From positions 379,881-443,880 of the forward strand of contig JAUJOD010000002.1 of assembly GCA_030447865.1 (NCBI GenBank): DNA of 64,000 bases, given 5' to 3'. The notes under the pieces are model-generated. The model was given only the letters and a program-made list of their open reading frames with translations, was not told the DNA's origin and did not search any database. The stretch is from Nocardioidaceae bacterium. GTDB taxonomy: Bacteria; Actinomycetota; Actinomycetes; Propionibacteriales; Nocardioidaceae. The first letter of the stretch is position 1. Each line of letters opens with the position of its first letter. Shown piece by piece: positions 53,824 through 61,796 of this stretch. The translations under genes were made by a program, and so were the position numbers.

Positions 53824-53868
53824 TTGTCAGACTCCAGTCGACCTATGGGTCGACTACGTTCTGACAAC
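53824..53868. repeat. 45-bp two-arm palindrome, copy B
   Basis: The outer arms TTGTCAGA (53824-53831) and TCTGACAA (53860-53867) enclose a perfect inner hairpin AGTCGACC-TATG-GGTCGACT. It aligns with copy A without gaps, and one inner pair changes from G-C to A-T in both arms together. It lies between the divergent SOS operon and the gene at 53953, a promoter region rather than a gene end. Confidence 0.75.
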
Positions 53869-53952
53869 GTTGCTGGGGGACCATCTGAGACGATGGATAC
53901 TTACGCCTGAGCCAACTGCCTACACCGTCATCCTGCGAAATGGACGTGAGCC

Positions 53953-54504
53953 GTGCCTGACGAGGACAGCCCCTGGTACGTCCAGCTGCTCATCAGTACG
54001 GCGGTGCTGATCTGCGTGGCGATCCTCGTCGGCGGCATCGCGGCCGTGGCCAGCCTCAAGGTCGCCGATTACGCCGGCATCACCACACCGCAGACCCCTG
54101 AGCCGGAGTCCGTGGTGATCCCCACGCTCCCAACCACCTCAGCGACTTCACCGTCGGGTGGTCAGCGCTCCCCCACTGACGGCCCGTCCACCCGCCCAAC
54201 CAAGACGCGGAGTCCCAAGCCTCCACAGAACAAAGCCATCACGTTGACTGCGAGCCCGCTCCAGGTTCCGGTCTATGGGCAGATAACCCTCACCGGCACC
54301 TATTCCGCCACAGACGGTACAACGCTCCAGGTGCAGCGCCAGGAGAGCAACGGGACGTGGGCGGACTTCCCGGTCGACGCCACCGTCACCGGCGGCACGT
54401 TCTCGACGTACATCGAGACCGGCCGGACGGGCACCAACAACATCCGGATGATCGACCCGGCCACCAGCGCGACGTCCAACGTCGTCACCGTCGACGTCGG
54501 CTGA
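53953..54504 (+). CDS. Membrane-anchored extracytoplasmic protein, function unknown
   Basis: The 183-residue protein has one N-terminal helix (VQLLISTAVLICVAILVGGIAAVASL). A Pro/Thr/Ser-rich stalk follows (about 45-95), then a C-terminal Ig-like beta domain (ITLTASPLQVPVYGQITLTGTYSA). It thus resembles a tethered surface beta-sandwich. The start is GTG 53953, without a strong ribosome site. It stands alone between the SOS operon and the convergent amidase gene. No family can be named. Confidence 0.75.
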   Translation: MPDEDSPWYVQLLISTAVLICVAILVGGIAAVASLKVADYAGITTPQTPEPESVVIPTLPTTSATSPSGGQRSPTDGPSTRPTKTRSPKPPQNKAITLTASPLQVPVYGQITLTGTYSATDGTTLQVQRQESNGTWADFPVDATVTGGTFSTYIETGRTGTNNIRMIDPATSATSNVVTVDVG

Positions 54505-54534
54505 CCTACCGACGCAAGACCAACCCGGCGGCTG

Positions 54535-56481
54535 CTAGTTGACCGTCACGTCGGCGGCGCGCACGTATGCCATCCGGTGACCGAACCAGATCAGGTAGTA
54601 CTTGTCCTGCCCCACGACCTGGGTGTGGTCGTCGGGGATGGAGTCGTCGTAGGTCTTGGCGTAGTAGTAGTCGGTCTCGATCGTGGCGTCGGCGAGCACG
54701 TACTGCTGGCCCGGCTTGATCGTGTATTGCAACGGCGTCACGGTCTGGTATGGGATGGCCGTGCCCGCGTACGCCGCCTGCTCGGGGTAGGCGCGTCCGT
54801 AGACCGGTGCGGAGGTGGCCCCAGGCTTGACCGACACGGTCCGGCCGCCAGAGGGTACGACGGCGTGCGGCGCATAGAGCCAGCCGATGTCGCCGAGGTA
54901 CCACACGCCCAGCCACGGGCCGGAGCGCTTCGCCACCACAAGCTTGTGCCCGGCCGCCACCCGGGCGCCGATGTCCCAGACCTTGGTGGTGGAGTAACTG
55001 CCGTCGGGGTGCAGGCCGATGTCCTTGACCAGCGGCGCCGACGCGCTTGGGGCGGTGTGCAGGTAGACGAAGTTCGTGCCCTGCTCCGGGCAGGGGCCGG
55101 TGCCGGCGCCGTCGCAGTCGGTGACGAGTTGCTCGTTCTTCTCAAATCCTGGCGCCACCGTGACGACGTCGGACTTGCCGCGGCGATCGGGCTTGATCGG
55201 CGCTCCGATCAGCTCCATGTAGTGCTCCCAGTCCCAGTACGGACCGGGGTCCCAGTGCATCCCGCGGACGTGGGCGGGTGTGACGCCGGGGATCTGGTCG
55301 TGGCCGATGATGTGCGCCCGGTCCAGCGGGATGCCGTACTTGTCCGCCAGATAGGCGACGAGCTGCGCGGAGGTCTCGTACATCGCCTCGGTGTACCAGC
55401 TCGCGCCCTCGGCAGCGACGCCCTCGTGCTCGAGGCCGATCGAGTGCATGTTCACGTACCAGTTGCCGGCGTGCCACGCCACGTCTTCCATGTCGACGTG
55501 TTGGGCGATGTGCCCGTCGCTGGAGCGGAGCGTGTACTGCCACGAGACGTATCGCGGATTGGTGACCAGCTTGATCGTGTTGTCGTAGCTCGTCTCGGTG
55601 TCATGGACGATGATGTAGTCGATTTCCATGTCAGCTTCGCGGTTGGCCTGGTCGTGGTTGCCGTACGCGTACGGGTTCGGGTAGCCGTACCACTCGTACG
55701 GCGCGGGGATCCACTCACAACCAAGCGTCGGCGGGCAGTCGGTGCGTGGGTCCGATGTCGCCGACGGGCTCGCACCCCGCTTCACCTTGAGACCGGGGTG
55801 GGCTGCCAGCTTGACGCGCTGCCCATCGTTGGTGACTCGCTCGGCACCCTGCTTGATCGTGGTGAACACGCGGCTCGCGAACGCCGCTGAGTCAGTGGTC
55901 GAGGCAGCCCCGCTGTAGCGGCGAACCGCGTCGTACCAGGCCGACGCTGGGGTGCGAGCGCCGGTTGGCTGGCCGAGTTGGCGCTGGTATGACGCCAGCA
56001 CCGCCGCGCCGCCGCAGATGTTCGCCGCGTCGTCTGCCTTCAGCTGCTGGGGGTCGAGTTTGGTGAGCCGCGCGGCTGCGTCGACGGTGCGTAGTGCGGC
56101 TGAACGTGGCGCGGTGACGACCGACCCGTCGCCCTTGGCCGTGCTCCTGTCCGGCACCTTCACGTCGGTGAGGTGGAGGGGCCCGTAGCCACCGGAGGTG
56201 CTGGGTGAGGCGGCGTGGTCGTCCCACCGTGACTCCAGGTAGGACACACCGAGCAGCACTGCGACGGGGACGTCGTACGTCTTGGCGGCCGCGACGAAGA
56301 CTCGCTGCCGGGCCGCGCTCGGAGTGCCGGCCGACACAGCCTGCAGACAGCTCTGCCCGCTGGATGTGGCAGCCGTGGGTTGCGCCGCAGGTTGAGCGCC
56401 GACGGCGAGTCCGGAGGCGGTGAGAGCTAGCGCGCTGGATCCGGCAAGTGCGGCGAGCAGCCGGCGAGAGGCGTGTGACAT
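54535..56481 (-). CDS. Secreted N-acetylmuramoyl-L-alanine amidase with lysozyme-like N-terminal domain
   Basis: The 648-residue protein has a signal peptide (LLAALAGSSALALTASGLAVGA) and an N-terminal transglycosylase-like region (VAVLLGVSYLESRWDDHA, GGYGPLHL). A zinc amidase_2 domain follows: DYIIVHDTETSYDN, VAWHAGNWYVNMHSIGLEHEG and RAHIIGHDQIPG supply the His ligands. The C-terminal region includes an SH3-like part (GWLYAPHAVV). It probably cleaves the stem peptide from glycan strands, maybe with glycan cutting as well. The start ATG 56481 has AAGGGGG upstream. It is convergent with the 53953 gene. Confidence 0.9.
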   Translation of the reverse strand: MSHASRRLLAALAGSSALALTASGLAVGAQPAAQPTAATSSGQSCLQAVSAGTPSAARQRVFVAAAKTYDVPVAVLLGVSYLESRWDDHAASPSTSGGYGPLHLTDVKVPDRSTAKGDGSVVTAPRSAALRTVDAAARLTKLDPQQLKADDAANICGGAAVLASYQRQLGQPTGARTPASAWYDAVRRYSGAASTTDSAAFASRVFTTIKQGAERVTNDGQRVKLAAHPGLKVKRGASPSATSDPRTDCPPTLGCEWIPAPYEWYGYPNPYAYGNHDQANREADMEIDYIIVHDTETSYDNTIKLVTNPRYVSWQYTLRSSDGHIAQHVDMEDVAWHAGNWYVNMHSIGLEHEGVAAEGASWYTEAMYETSAQLVAYLADKYGIPLDRAHIIGHDQIPGVTPAHVRGMHWDPGPYWDWEHYMELIGAPIKPDRRGKSDVVTVAPGFEKNEQLVTDCDGAGTGPCPEQGTNFVYLHTAPSASAPLVKDIGLHPDGSYSTTKVWDIGARVAAGHKLVVAKRSGPWLGVWYLGDIGWLYAPHAVVPSGGRTVSVKPGATSAPVYGRAYPEQAAYAGTAIPYQTVTPLQYTIKPGQQYVLADATIETDYYYAKTYDDSIPDDHTQVVGQDKYYLIWFGHRMAYVRAADVTVN

Positions 56482-56501
56482 GAATCCCCCTTAGAAACAA
56501 T

Positions 56502-56538
56502 CGAGGCGTCTTCGCCTCGTCACGTCACGTCACGTCAC
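56502..56538. repeat. Hairpin and GTCAC tandem repeat in the amidase leader
   Basis: CGAGGCG and CGCCTCG form a perfect seven-base-pair hairpin (56502-56519), followed by four head-to-tail GTCAC units (56519-56538). They lie 20-57 bases before the amidase start and may shape its leader mRNA. No known riboswitch is recognised. Confidence 0.5.
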
Positions 56539-56656
56539 TCAAGCACAACCGAAAGTCGCAACGCAATGACCCGCGCGGAACCGACTCCGGCTAACCCGCA
56601 GTCGTTGGGGGATTCGTCGCCCGTTATCCCGAGGCGGAGTATCCCCCGAGACATAG

Positions 56657-56890
56657 TCAGTGCTGGGCGTCGGTGGCGGTCTGCCGGTCGTGAGATCGCC
56701 GCCGGGCCATCGCCACCGCCACCGCCAGGAAGATCAGGAACCGGACGATCGTCACCGCCACCGCCAGGAAGATCAGGAAGATGAGAAGGAACTCCCAGAT
56801 TCCGATTCCTCCACTCGACAGGGCGGCGAGGACGGCGACGGTGAGCCAGGTGGCCAAGACAGCGGCGATGAACGCCACGAGGTACTGCAT
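56657..56890 (-). CDS. Small membrane protein with duplicated helix
   Basis: The 77-residue protein has a first helix (YLVAFIAAVLATWLTVAVLAALS) and a second hydrophobic region that contains a 13-residue unit twice in tandem (FLIFLAVAVTIVR and FLIFLAVAVAMAR). A basic tail follows. ATG 56890 is chosen because GGAGAGG lies six bases upstream; an ATG seven codons further up has no site. The duplication is also visible in DNA as two 27-bp copies (56714-56740, 56753-56779). Function is unknown. Confidence 0.6.
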   Translation of the reverse strand: MQYLVAFIAAVLATWLTVAVLAALSSGGIGIWEFLLIFLIFLAVAVTIVRFLIFLAVAVAMARRRSHDRQTATDAQH

Positions 56891-56983
56891 GGCTGCCTCT
56901 CCGTTGATCATGGACGGTCGCTGATTCTACCGCCGCGTGGCGCCGTACAGCGGTCGCTGCGCGGGCGCAATACAGTGGCGTCC

Positions 56984-57571
56984 GTGGAGCTGCTGCCTCT
57001 CGTGCTGACCTCGGGGTGGGCCAGCGGGATCAACGCCTACGCCGTGATCGTCGTGATGGGTCTGCTCGGTCGGTACGCCGGCCTCGACGGCGTACCGACT
57101 TCGGTGCAGCACACCGAGGTCTTGCTGCTGGCTGGCGGGATGTACCTGGTGGAGTTCGTGACCGACAAGATCCCGTACGTCGACTCGATGTGGGACAGCG
57201 TCTCCACGCTGATCCGCCCGACGATCGGCGCCATGCTCGGCTACCTCATCGCCGGGGACGCCGAGTCGGTCAACTCTGCGTTGTACGCGGCGCTGGGCGG
57301 CGGGTCGGCGCTGGTGTCCCACGGAGTCAAGGCCGGGAACAGGTTGGCGATCAACGCATCCCCCGAGCCGGTCACCAACGTCACCGTCTCCCTCGGCGAG
57401 GACCTGACCGTCGCCGGAGTCGTCGCGCTCGCCTGGTACCACCCGTGGTGGGCGCTCGGGATCGCGTCGGTGCTGTTCGTCATCGGGGCGATCTTGCTGG
57501 TGGTCCTGTTCCGGTTCGTACGCCGCGGCTGGCAACGCTGGAAGGGTCGAGGGACTCCGGCCCGTGCCTGA
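56984..57571 (+). CDS. DUF4126 membrane protein
   Basis: The 195-residue protein begins VELLPLVLTSGWASGINAYAVIVVMGLLGRYAGL, typical for DUF4126. It has five or so hydrophobic segments, including LVEFVTDKIPYVDSMWDSV, and a C-terminal helix with basic end (LFRFVRRGWQRWKG). GTG 56984 is preferred since TACAGT (56971-56976) lies seven bases upstream, as for a leaderless transcript; GTG 56975 is the alternative. It overlaps the next gene by eight bases, suggesting a joint operon. Function is unknown. Confidence 0.85.
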   Translation: MELLPLVLTSGWASGINAYAVIVVMGLLGRYAGLDGVPTSVQHTEVLLLAGGMYLVEFVTDKIPYVDSMWDSVSTLIRPTIGAMLGYLIAGDAESVNSALYAALGGGSALVSHGVKAGNRLAINASPEPVTNVTVSLGEDLTVAGVVALAWYHPWWALGIASVLFVIGAILLVVLFRFVRRGWQRWKGRGTPARA

Positions 57572-59072
57572 GGTGGCCGACGACGTTGGCGACTGGGAGC
57601 GGCACCTGTGCTCGCCCGTCACCGGCCGCAAGATCATCTGCTCCTTCGAGCTGCTCGCCGGCATGACGAGGCTGGTTGCCAGCCTGCGCCGCTGGGGCGC
57701 CGAACGCCCGCTGCTGATCGCCGAAGGGAGGGGTGCCGGCCCGATCCCGTCGGAGGACGAGGCTGAGATCGTCGCGGTCGAGCCTCCCCGCTTCGAGTCT
57801 TTGACCGACCAGGTGCGGGCGCGGATGCGGCCGGCCGACCGGCTGACGCCGCAGGTCGTCGCCAGCGTCGAGGCCTACGACTCCGACAAGCAAGCCGCCT
57901 GGTGGACGAGCCCGATCGGGCCCAACACAGCGCTGCTCGACCGGCCGGTGCTCGGTGGCCGCCCACCGCAGCACATCGCGCTCGAAGACAAGATGATCGT
58001 CGACGACCTGCTCGACGCAGTCGGCGCTGCGACGTCCGGCGCGGTGGTCGTGCCCGCACGCGATGACGACCTGCTCGCCGCCTCCGATGCCGTCCGAGTC
58101 GCCGCGGCGGTCGACTCTGTCGTGTGGGCCGGCGACGCCCGCGATGGCATCAACGGCGGCGGCGACTTCGTGCGCTGGGTGCGCAACCGCCGGCAGGCAC
58201 AAGCGGCTGCCGACTTCTTCGCTGCGCACTGTGACAAAGTGCGGGTCGCACCGTTCCTCGAGGGTGTGCCGTGCAGCGTGCACGGCATCGTCTTGCCCGA
58301 CGGGGTCGTCGTACTCCGCCCGATGGAGCTGGCCACGCTCCGCGATCCGGACAACGGCCGCTTCCTGTACGCCGGCATGGGTACGTCGTGGGAGCCGCCA
58401 CCCGCTGACGCCGCTGCCATGCGCCAACTCGCGCGGGACATGGGTGAGCACCTGCGGCAGTTGGTGGGATACCGCGGCGGGTTCGGTCTCGACGGCGTAC
58501 TCACCGCAGCCGGCTTCCGGGTCACCGAGCTCAACCCACGCTTCAGCGGCGGCCTGACCCGGCTCGGCCGGGCAGCGCCAGCGGCGCACCTGGAGCTCGT
58601 GCACATCAACGCCCTGCTTGGGCGTGCCGTCGGCAGACCAGCCGAGCAGATCGAGGCCGACGCGCTGGCCCTGCTCGACGACAACCGCTTCGTCGACGTG
58701 ATGGGGGTCTCGACTGCCGTCACGGCGACGGAGTCCGTCGAGGTGCGCGTTGCCGTGGGCCAGCCGTTGGCGGGTTTGGGTAGTTCCTCCGGCACCAGGA
58801 GCCGGGGATCCTCCACGAACCGCGCCGACGGGCTGACCAGTGCCGCTGAACCGCTGCGGCTGGAGGCGGCAGCGGACGACGCGCAGCTGGTGGGCACCGT
58901 GCTGTGCGGGCCCTCTCCGCTGGGGACCTTCGTCCGGCTCGTCGCAGCCCCCGATGTGCTGCGGGTGGGCGACCGCGCAGCACCCCTGGGCGTGCTGCTG
59001 CTGGACTTCGCCGACCGCACCTGGGGCACCGGCTTCGGGCCGGTGCGGATGGCTGCGGCGGTGCGGCGGTGA
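57564..59072 (+). CDS. ATP-grasp family enzyme
   Basis: The 502-residue protein shows an ATP-grasp fold: central glycine-rich GINGGGDFVRWV, a substrate loop FLEGVPCSVHGIVLPDGVVVLRPMEL and the metal/ATP signature VTELNPRFSGGLTRLGRA. N-terminal FELLAGMTRLVASLRRWGAERPLLIAEG may be a precursor-binding domain. It likely joins a carboxylate to an amine or thiol; the substrate is unknown. The start is GTG 57564, overlapping DUF4126. Its end MAAAVRR is repeated, out of frame, 38 bases downstream. The CrtI-like and prenyl synthase genes follow. Confidence 0.78.
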   Translation: MPEVADDVGDWERHLCSPVTGRKIICSFELLAGMTRLVASLRRWGAERPLLIAEGRGAGPIPSEDEAEIVAVEPPRFESLTDQVRARMRPADRLTPQVVASVEAYDSDKQAAWWTSPIGPNTALLDRPVLGGRPPQHIALEDKMIVDDLLDAVGAATSGAVVVPARDDDLLAASDAVRVAAAVDSVVWAGDARDGINGGGDFVRWVRNRRQAQAAADFFAAHCDKVRVAPFLEGVPCSVHGIVLPDGVVVLRPMELATLRDPDNGRFLYAGMGTSWEPPPADAAAMRQLARDMGEHLRQLVGYRGGFGLDGVLTAAGFRVTELNPRFSGGLTRLGRAAPAAHLELVHINALLGRAVGRPAEQIEADALALLDDNRFVDVMGVSTAVTATESVEVRVAVGQPLAGLGSSSGTRSRGSSTNRADGLTSAAEPLRLEAAADDAQLVGTVLCGPSPLGTFVRLVAAPDVLRVGDRAAPLGVLLLDFADRTWGTGFGPVRMAAAVRR

Positions 59073-59111
59073 CAGGCCGGCCGACGATGGCTGCGGCGGT
59101 GCGTCGGTGAC
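59048..59111 (+). repeat. 26-bp direct repeat across the ATP-grasp gene end
   Basis: Copies at 59048-59073 and 59086-59111 share 25 of 26 bases and each encodes MAAAVRR plus stop. The second lies in the intergenic gap, indicating a recent local duplication. Confidence 0.8.
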
Positions 59112-59137
59112 TGACCAGCTGCGGAGCGGTTCGGTGC

Positions 59138-60478
59138 GTGGCTGACGTCGTCGTGGTCGGTGCCGGCCTGGGCGGCCTGACAGCGGCGGCTCGACTGGCG
59201 AAGCTCGGGCACCGGGTGACCGTGTGCGAGCGCAACGGCTACGCCGGCGGGTGCCTGCGCTCGATCGAGGAGTCGGGGTTCCGATGGGACGCCGGCCCGA
59301 CGTCGACGACGCTGCCGGCCGCCGTACGCGACTTGTTCCGCAAGTCCGGCCGCCCGATCGAGCGGTACGTCGACCTGCAGCTGCGCACGCCGGCCCGCCG
59401 GCACGTGTTCGAGGACGGGTCGTTCGTCGACCTGCCGACCGGCAGCCGCGCGCGGCAGGTGGAGGCGGTCGACGCTGGTCTCGGTGCGGGCAGCGGTCAG
59501 CGTTGGGCGAGCTTCGTCGACGGTCAGGCCACCGTCTGGGAGGTGCTGCGTCGAGAGGTGCTCGACAGACCTGCCGGTGGAGCTCGGTTCGCTGACCGGG
59601 GCGTGGCCCGTGCGCTCGGCTCCCGCGCGTCTCTGGGCAGGGTGCTGACGAAGGCGTTGAAGGACGATCGGCTGCAGGTGATGGCGGCGCACCCTTTCGT
59701 CGTGGCGGGGTCTGCGCCGAGGGATGTGCCGGCCTTTGCCGCTGTCGAGCCTTACGTCGAGCGCAGCTTCGGCGTGTGGAGCATCCCGTCGGGGATGGCG
59801 GCGCTGGGTGCCGCGCTCGTCGTCCGCCTCAACGAGCGCGGCGTCGATGTGCGCTACAACGCGGCAGTCACGTCGATCCTTACCTCCGACGACCGCGTCG
59901 TCGGGGTGGAGACCGAGTTCGGCCAGCGCGTCTCGGCCGACGTCGTGGTGACCGACATCGACCCCCGGGTGGTCGTCGGCGACCTGATGGACCACCCCGC
60001 TCTGCGGCGCCCACGGCAGACGTTCGCCGCGGCGACGCCAGCGATCCCACCCGCGATCACCCATCTCGGGCTCAGCGGCGACCTGCCGACGCTCCCCGAG
60101 GAGGTCGTGCTGCACGGTGAGCCGCTGCTTGTGCTCACGACGTCGGGTTCCGCGCCGGCGGGCCACGCCGCCTGGACGGTGTGGCGGCGCGGCCCCGCCG
60201 AGGAGGACGTGCTCGTCACGTTGGCCCGGCGCGGCATCGACGTGAGGAAGAAGGTTGTCACTCGGGTCGACCGCAGCCCCGTTGACGTTGTCGCCGAGAC
60301 CGGGGGGTCGCCGTACGGGCTGGCCTGGTCGGGCTGGCGGGCGCATGCCCACCGGGCCGCGCTCGGCAACCCGCTGCTCGGACTGCACCTGATAGGCGCC
60401 AGCATGCACCCAGGTGCCTCGATCCCGTACGTCGTCTGGGGCGCTGCCCACGTCGCTGAGCGCGTCGGCAAGGCCTGA
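59138..60478 (+). CDS. CrtI/phytoene-desaturase-like FAD-dependent oxidoreductase
   Basis: The 446-residue flavoprotein begins VVVVGAGLGGLTAAARLAKLGHRVTVCE, the dinucleotide-binding loop, then GGCLRSIEESGFRWDAGPT. The C-terminal GLHLIGASMHPGASIPYVVWGAAHVAERVG is the CrtI-type FAD-binding end. Relatives desaturate or isomerise carotenoid or menaquinone-chain prenyls. The adjacent polyprenyl synthase suggests a prenyl substrate, but no phytoene synthase lies in the window. The start is GTG 59138. Length is slightly shorter than typical CrtI (about 500). Confidence 0.82.
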   Translation: MADVVVVGAGLGGLTAAARLAKLGHRVTVCERNGYAGGCLRSIEESGFRWDAGPTSTTLPAAVRDLFRKSGRPIERYVDLQLRTPARRHVFEDGSFVDLPTGSRARQVEAVDAGLGAGSGQRWASFVDGQATVWEVLRREVLDRPAGGARFADRGVARALGSRASLGRVLTKALKDDRLQVMAAHPFVVAGSAPRDVPAFAAVEPYVERSFGVWSIPSGMAALGAALVVRLNERGVDVRYNAAVTSILTSDDRVVGVETEFGQRVSADVVVTDIDPRVVVGDLMDHPALRRPRQTFAAATPAIPPAITHLGLSGDLPTLPEEVVLHGEPLLVLTTSGSAPAGHAAWTVWRRGPAEEDVLVTLARRGIDVRKKVVTRVDRSPVDVVAETGGSPYGLAWSGWRAHAHRAALGNPLLGLHLIGASMHPGASIPYVVWGAAHVAERVGKA

Positions 60479-60614
60479 CCCCGCCCCCCTTCCCGATGCG
60501 TCCCACCTGGACACCACGTAAACCCTCCGCGCTCAGCCGGACGAATCCGCTTAGTGCAGCCCCCGGCAGTGCTTCCCCCGGCCGTCCTTCCTCCTCCCGA
60601 CTAGGCTCGCCAGC

Positions 60615-61748
60615 GTGACTGAGACGACTGCGGAGGTCCGGTCCGCCAGTGCCGACCTGACCGGCGCCGACCCGACCAGGGCCGACCCCATCAGCGCCGA
60701 CCTACAGGCGAGCATCTCGGCCACGCTCGACGAGTTCATCGGCGACAAGCAGGCGCAGCTCGCCGCGCTGGGCACCGATCTCGCTCCGCTCTTCGACACG
60801 GCCAGGCAGGCGGTCGCCGGCGGGAAGCGACTCCGGCCGGCGTTCGCGTACTGGGGGTGGCGCGCCGCCGGTGGGTCGGCCGACAAGACGCAAGCGATTC
60901 TCACCGCAGCCGCCGCCGTGGAGTTGGTGCACGCCAGCGCCTTGGTCCACGACGACGTCATGGACGGCTCAGCCACCCGCCGCGGCCATCCCGCTGCCCA
61001 ACGCAACTTCAGCGCTCTGCTCGGCGCCGACGCATCGCCACTGCAGGCGGACCGGTTCGGGGTCAGCGCGGCGATCCTGCTCGGCGACCTGCTGCTCTCG
61101 TGGTCCGATGAGCTGCTCGGACGCAGCGGGTTCAAACCCAAGGCGATTAAGCGCGGCCGCGTCTACTTCGACCGGATGCGCTGTGAGGTGGTGGCCGGGC
61201 AGTACCTCGACGTGCTGGCGCAGACAACAACCCGCAGCAGCGCCGCCGCCGCGATGCGCGTCGTCCGCTACAAGGCCGCGAAGTACACGGTCGAGAGGCC
61301 GCTGCAGTTCGGCGCGGCCCTGGCCAAAGCCGAGAAGCCGCTGCTGGCGGCGTTGTCGTCGTACGGCGTCCCGCTGGGCGAGGCCTTCCAGCTCCGCGAC
61401 GACGTCCTGGGCGTCTTCGGTGAGTCAAGCCGGACAGGAAAGCCGAGCGGCGACGACATCCGGGAGGGCAAGCGCACCTTGCTGATCGCGCGCGCCTTCG
61501 ACAAGGGCTCCAGCGCTCAGCGCAAGCTACTCGACAAGCACTTCGGTAAGCCGGGGCTCGACGCGGCCGGGGTCGGCGCCGTACAAGAGGTGCTGCGAGC
61601 AACCGGCGCGTTGACCGACGTCGAGACCGTCATTACGGAACTGAAGGCCGCTGCGCTGGCAGCGCTGGATTCGGCACCCGTGTCGGACGCCGATGTCGTC
61701 TCGGCTCTTCGGTCGCTCGCGGGTCAAGCCACCGACCGTTCGATGTGA
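60615..61748 (+). CDS. Polyprenyl diphosphate synthase (trans, GGPP-type)
   Basis: The 377-residue enzyme condenses isopentenyl diphosphate to C20 or longer prenyl diphosphates. The first aspartate-rich motif is ALVHDDVMD (Asp113-Asp117), the second FQLRDDVLGVFGE (Asp262-Asp263, no third Asp). GGKRLRPAF binds the diphosphate. The N-terminus has a short ADP/ADL repeat (TGADPTRADPISADL). GTG 60615 follows TAGGCT by seven bases, a leaderless promoter (60602-60607). The C-terminal GQATDRSM is repeated as GQATDRSV at 63854. Product chain length cannot be read reliably. Confidence 0.9.
   Translation: MTETTAEVRSASADLTGADPTRADPISADLQASISATLDEFIGDKQAQLAALGTDLAPLFDTARQAVAGGKRLRPAFAYWGWRAAGGSADKTQAILTAAAAVELVHASALVHDDVMDGSATRRGHPAAQRNFSALLGADASPLQADRFGVSAAILLGDLLLSWSDELLGRSGFKPKAIKRGRVYFDRMRCEVVAGQYLDVLAQTTTRSSAAAAMRVVRYKAAKYTVERPLQFGAALAKAEKPLLAALSSYGVPLGEAFQLRDDVLGVFGESSRTGKPSGDDIREGKRTLLIARAFDKGSSAQRKLLDKHFGKPGLDAAGVGAVQEVLRATGALTDVETVITELKAAALAALDSAPVSDADVVSALRSLAGQATDRSM
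61722..61748 (+). repeat. 27-bp direct repeat, left copy (end of polyprenyl synthase gene)
   Basis: The last 27 bases of the gene match 63854-63880 at 24 of 27 positions. The three differences are all transitions. The right copy is listed separately. Confidence 0.75.
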
Positions 61749-61796
61749 CCTACCGCTCCGACCTGCCCGGCTCCGTGCGTGGTGCGAATCGGCTGT

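Noticed and set aside
56579-56656. Resemblance of GGCTAACCCGCAGTCG and GAATCCCC segments to parts of the ydaO c-di-AMP riboswitch near the amidase gene
   Set aside because: The segments are in the wrong strand or order, and the core GGGGACCCACC and GGGGTGAATC pieces are missing.
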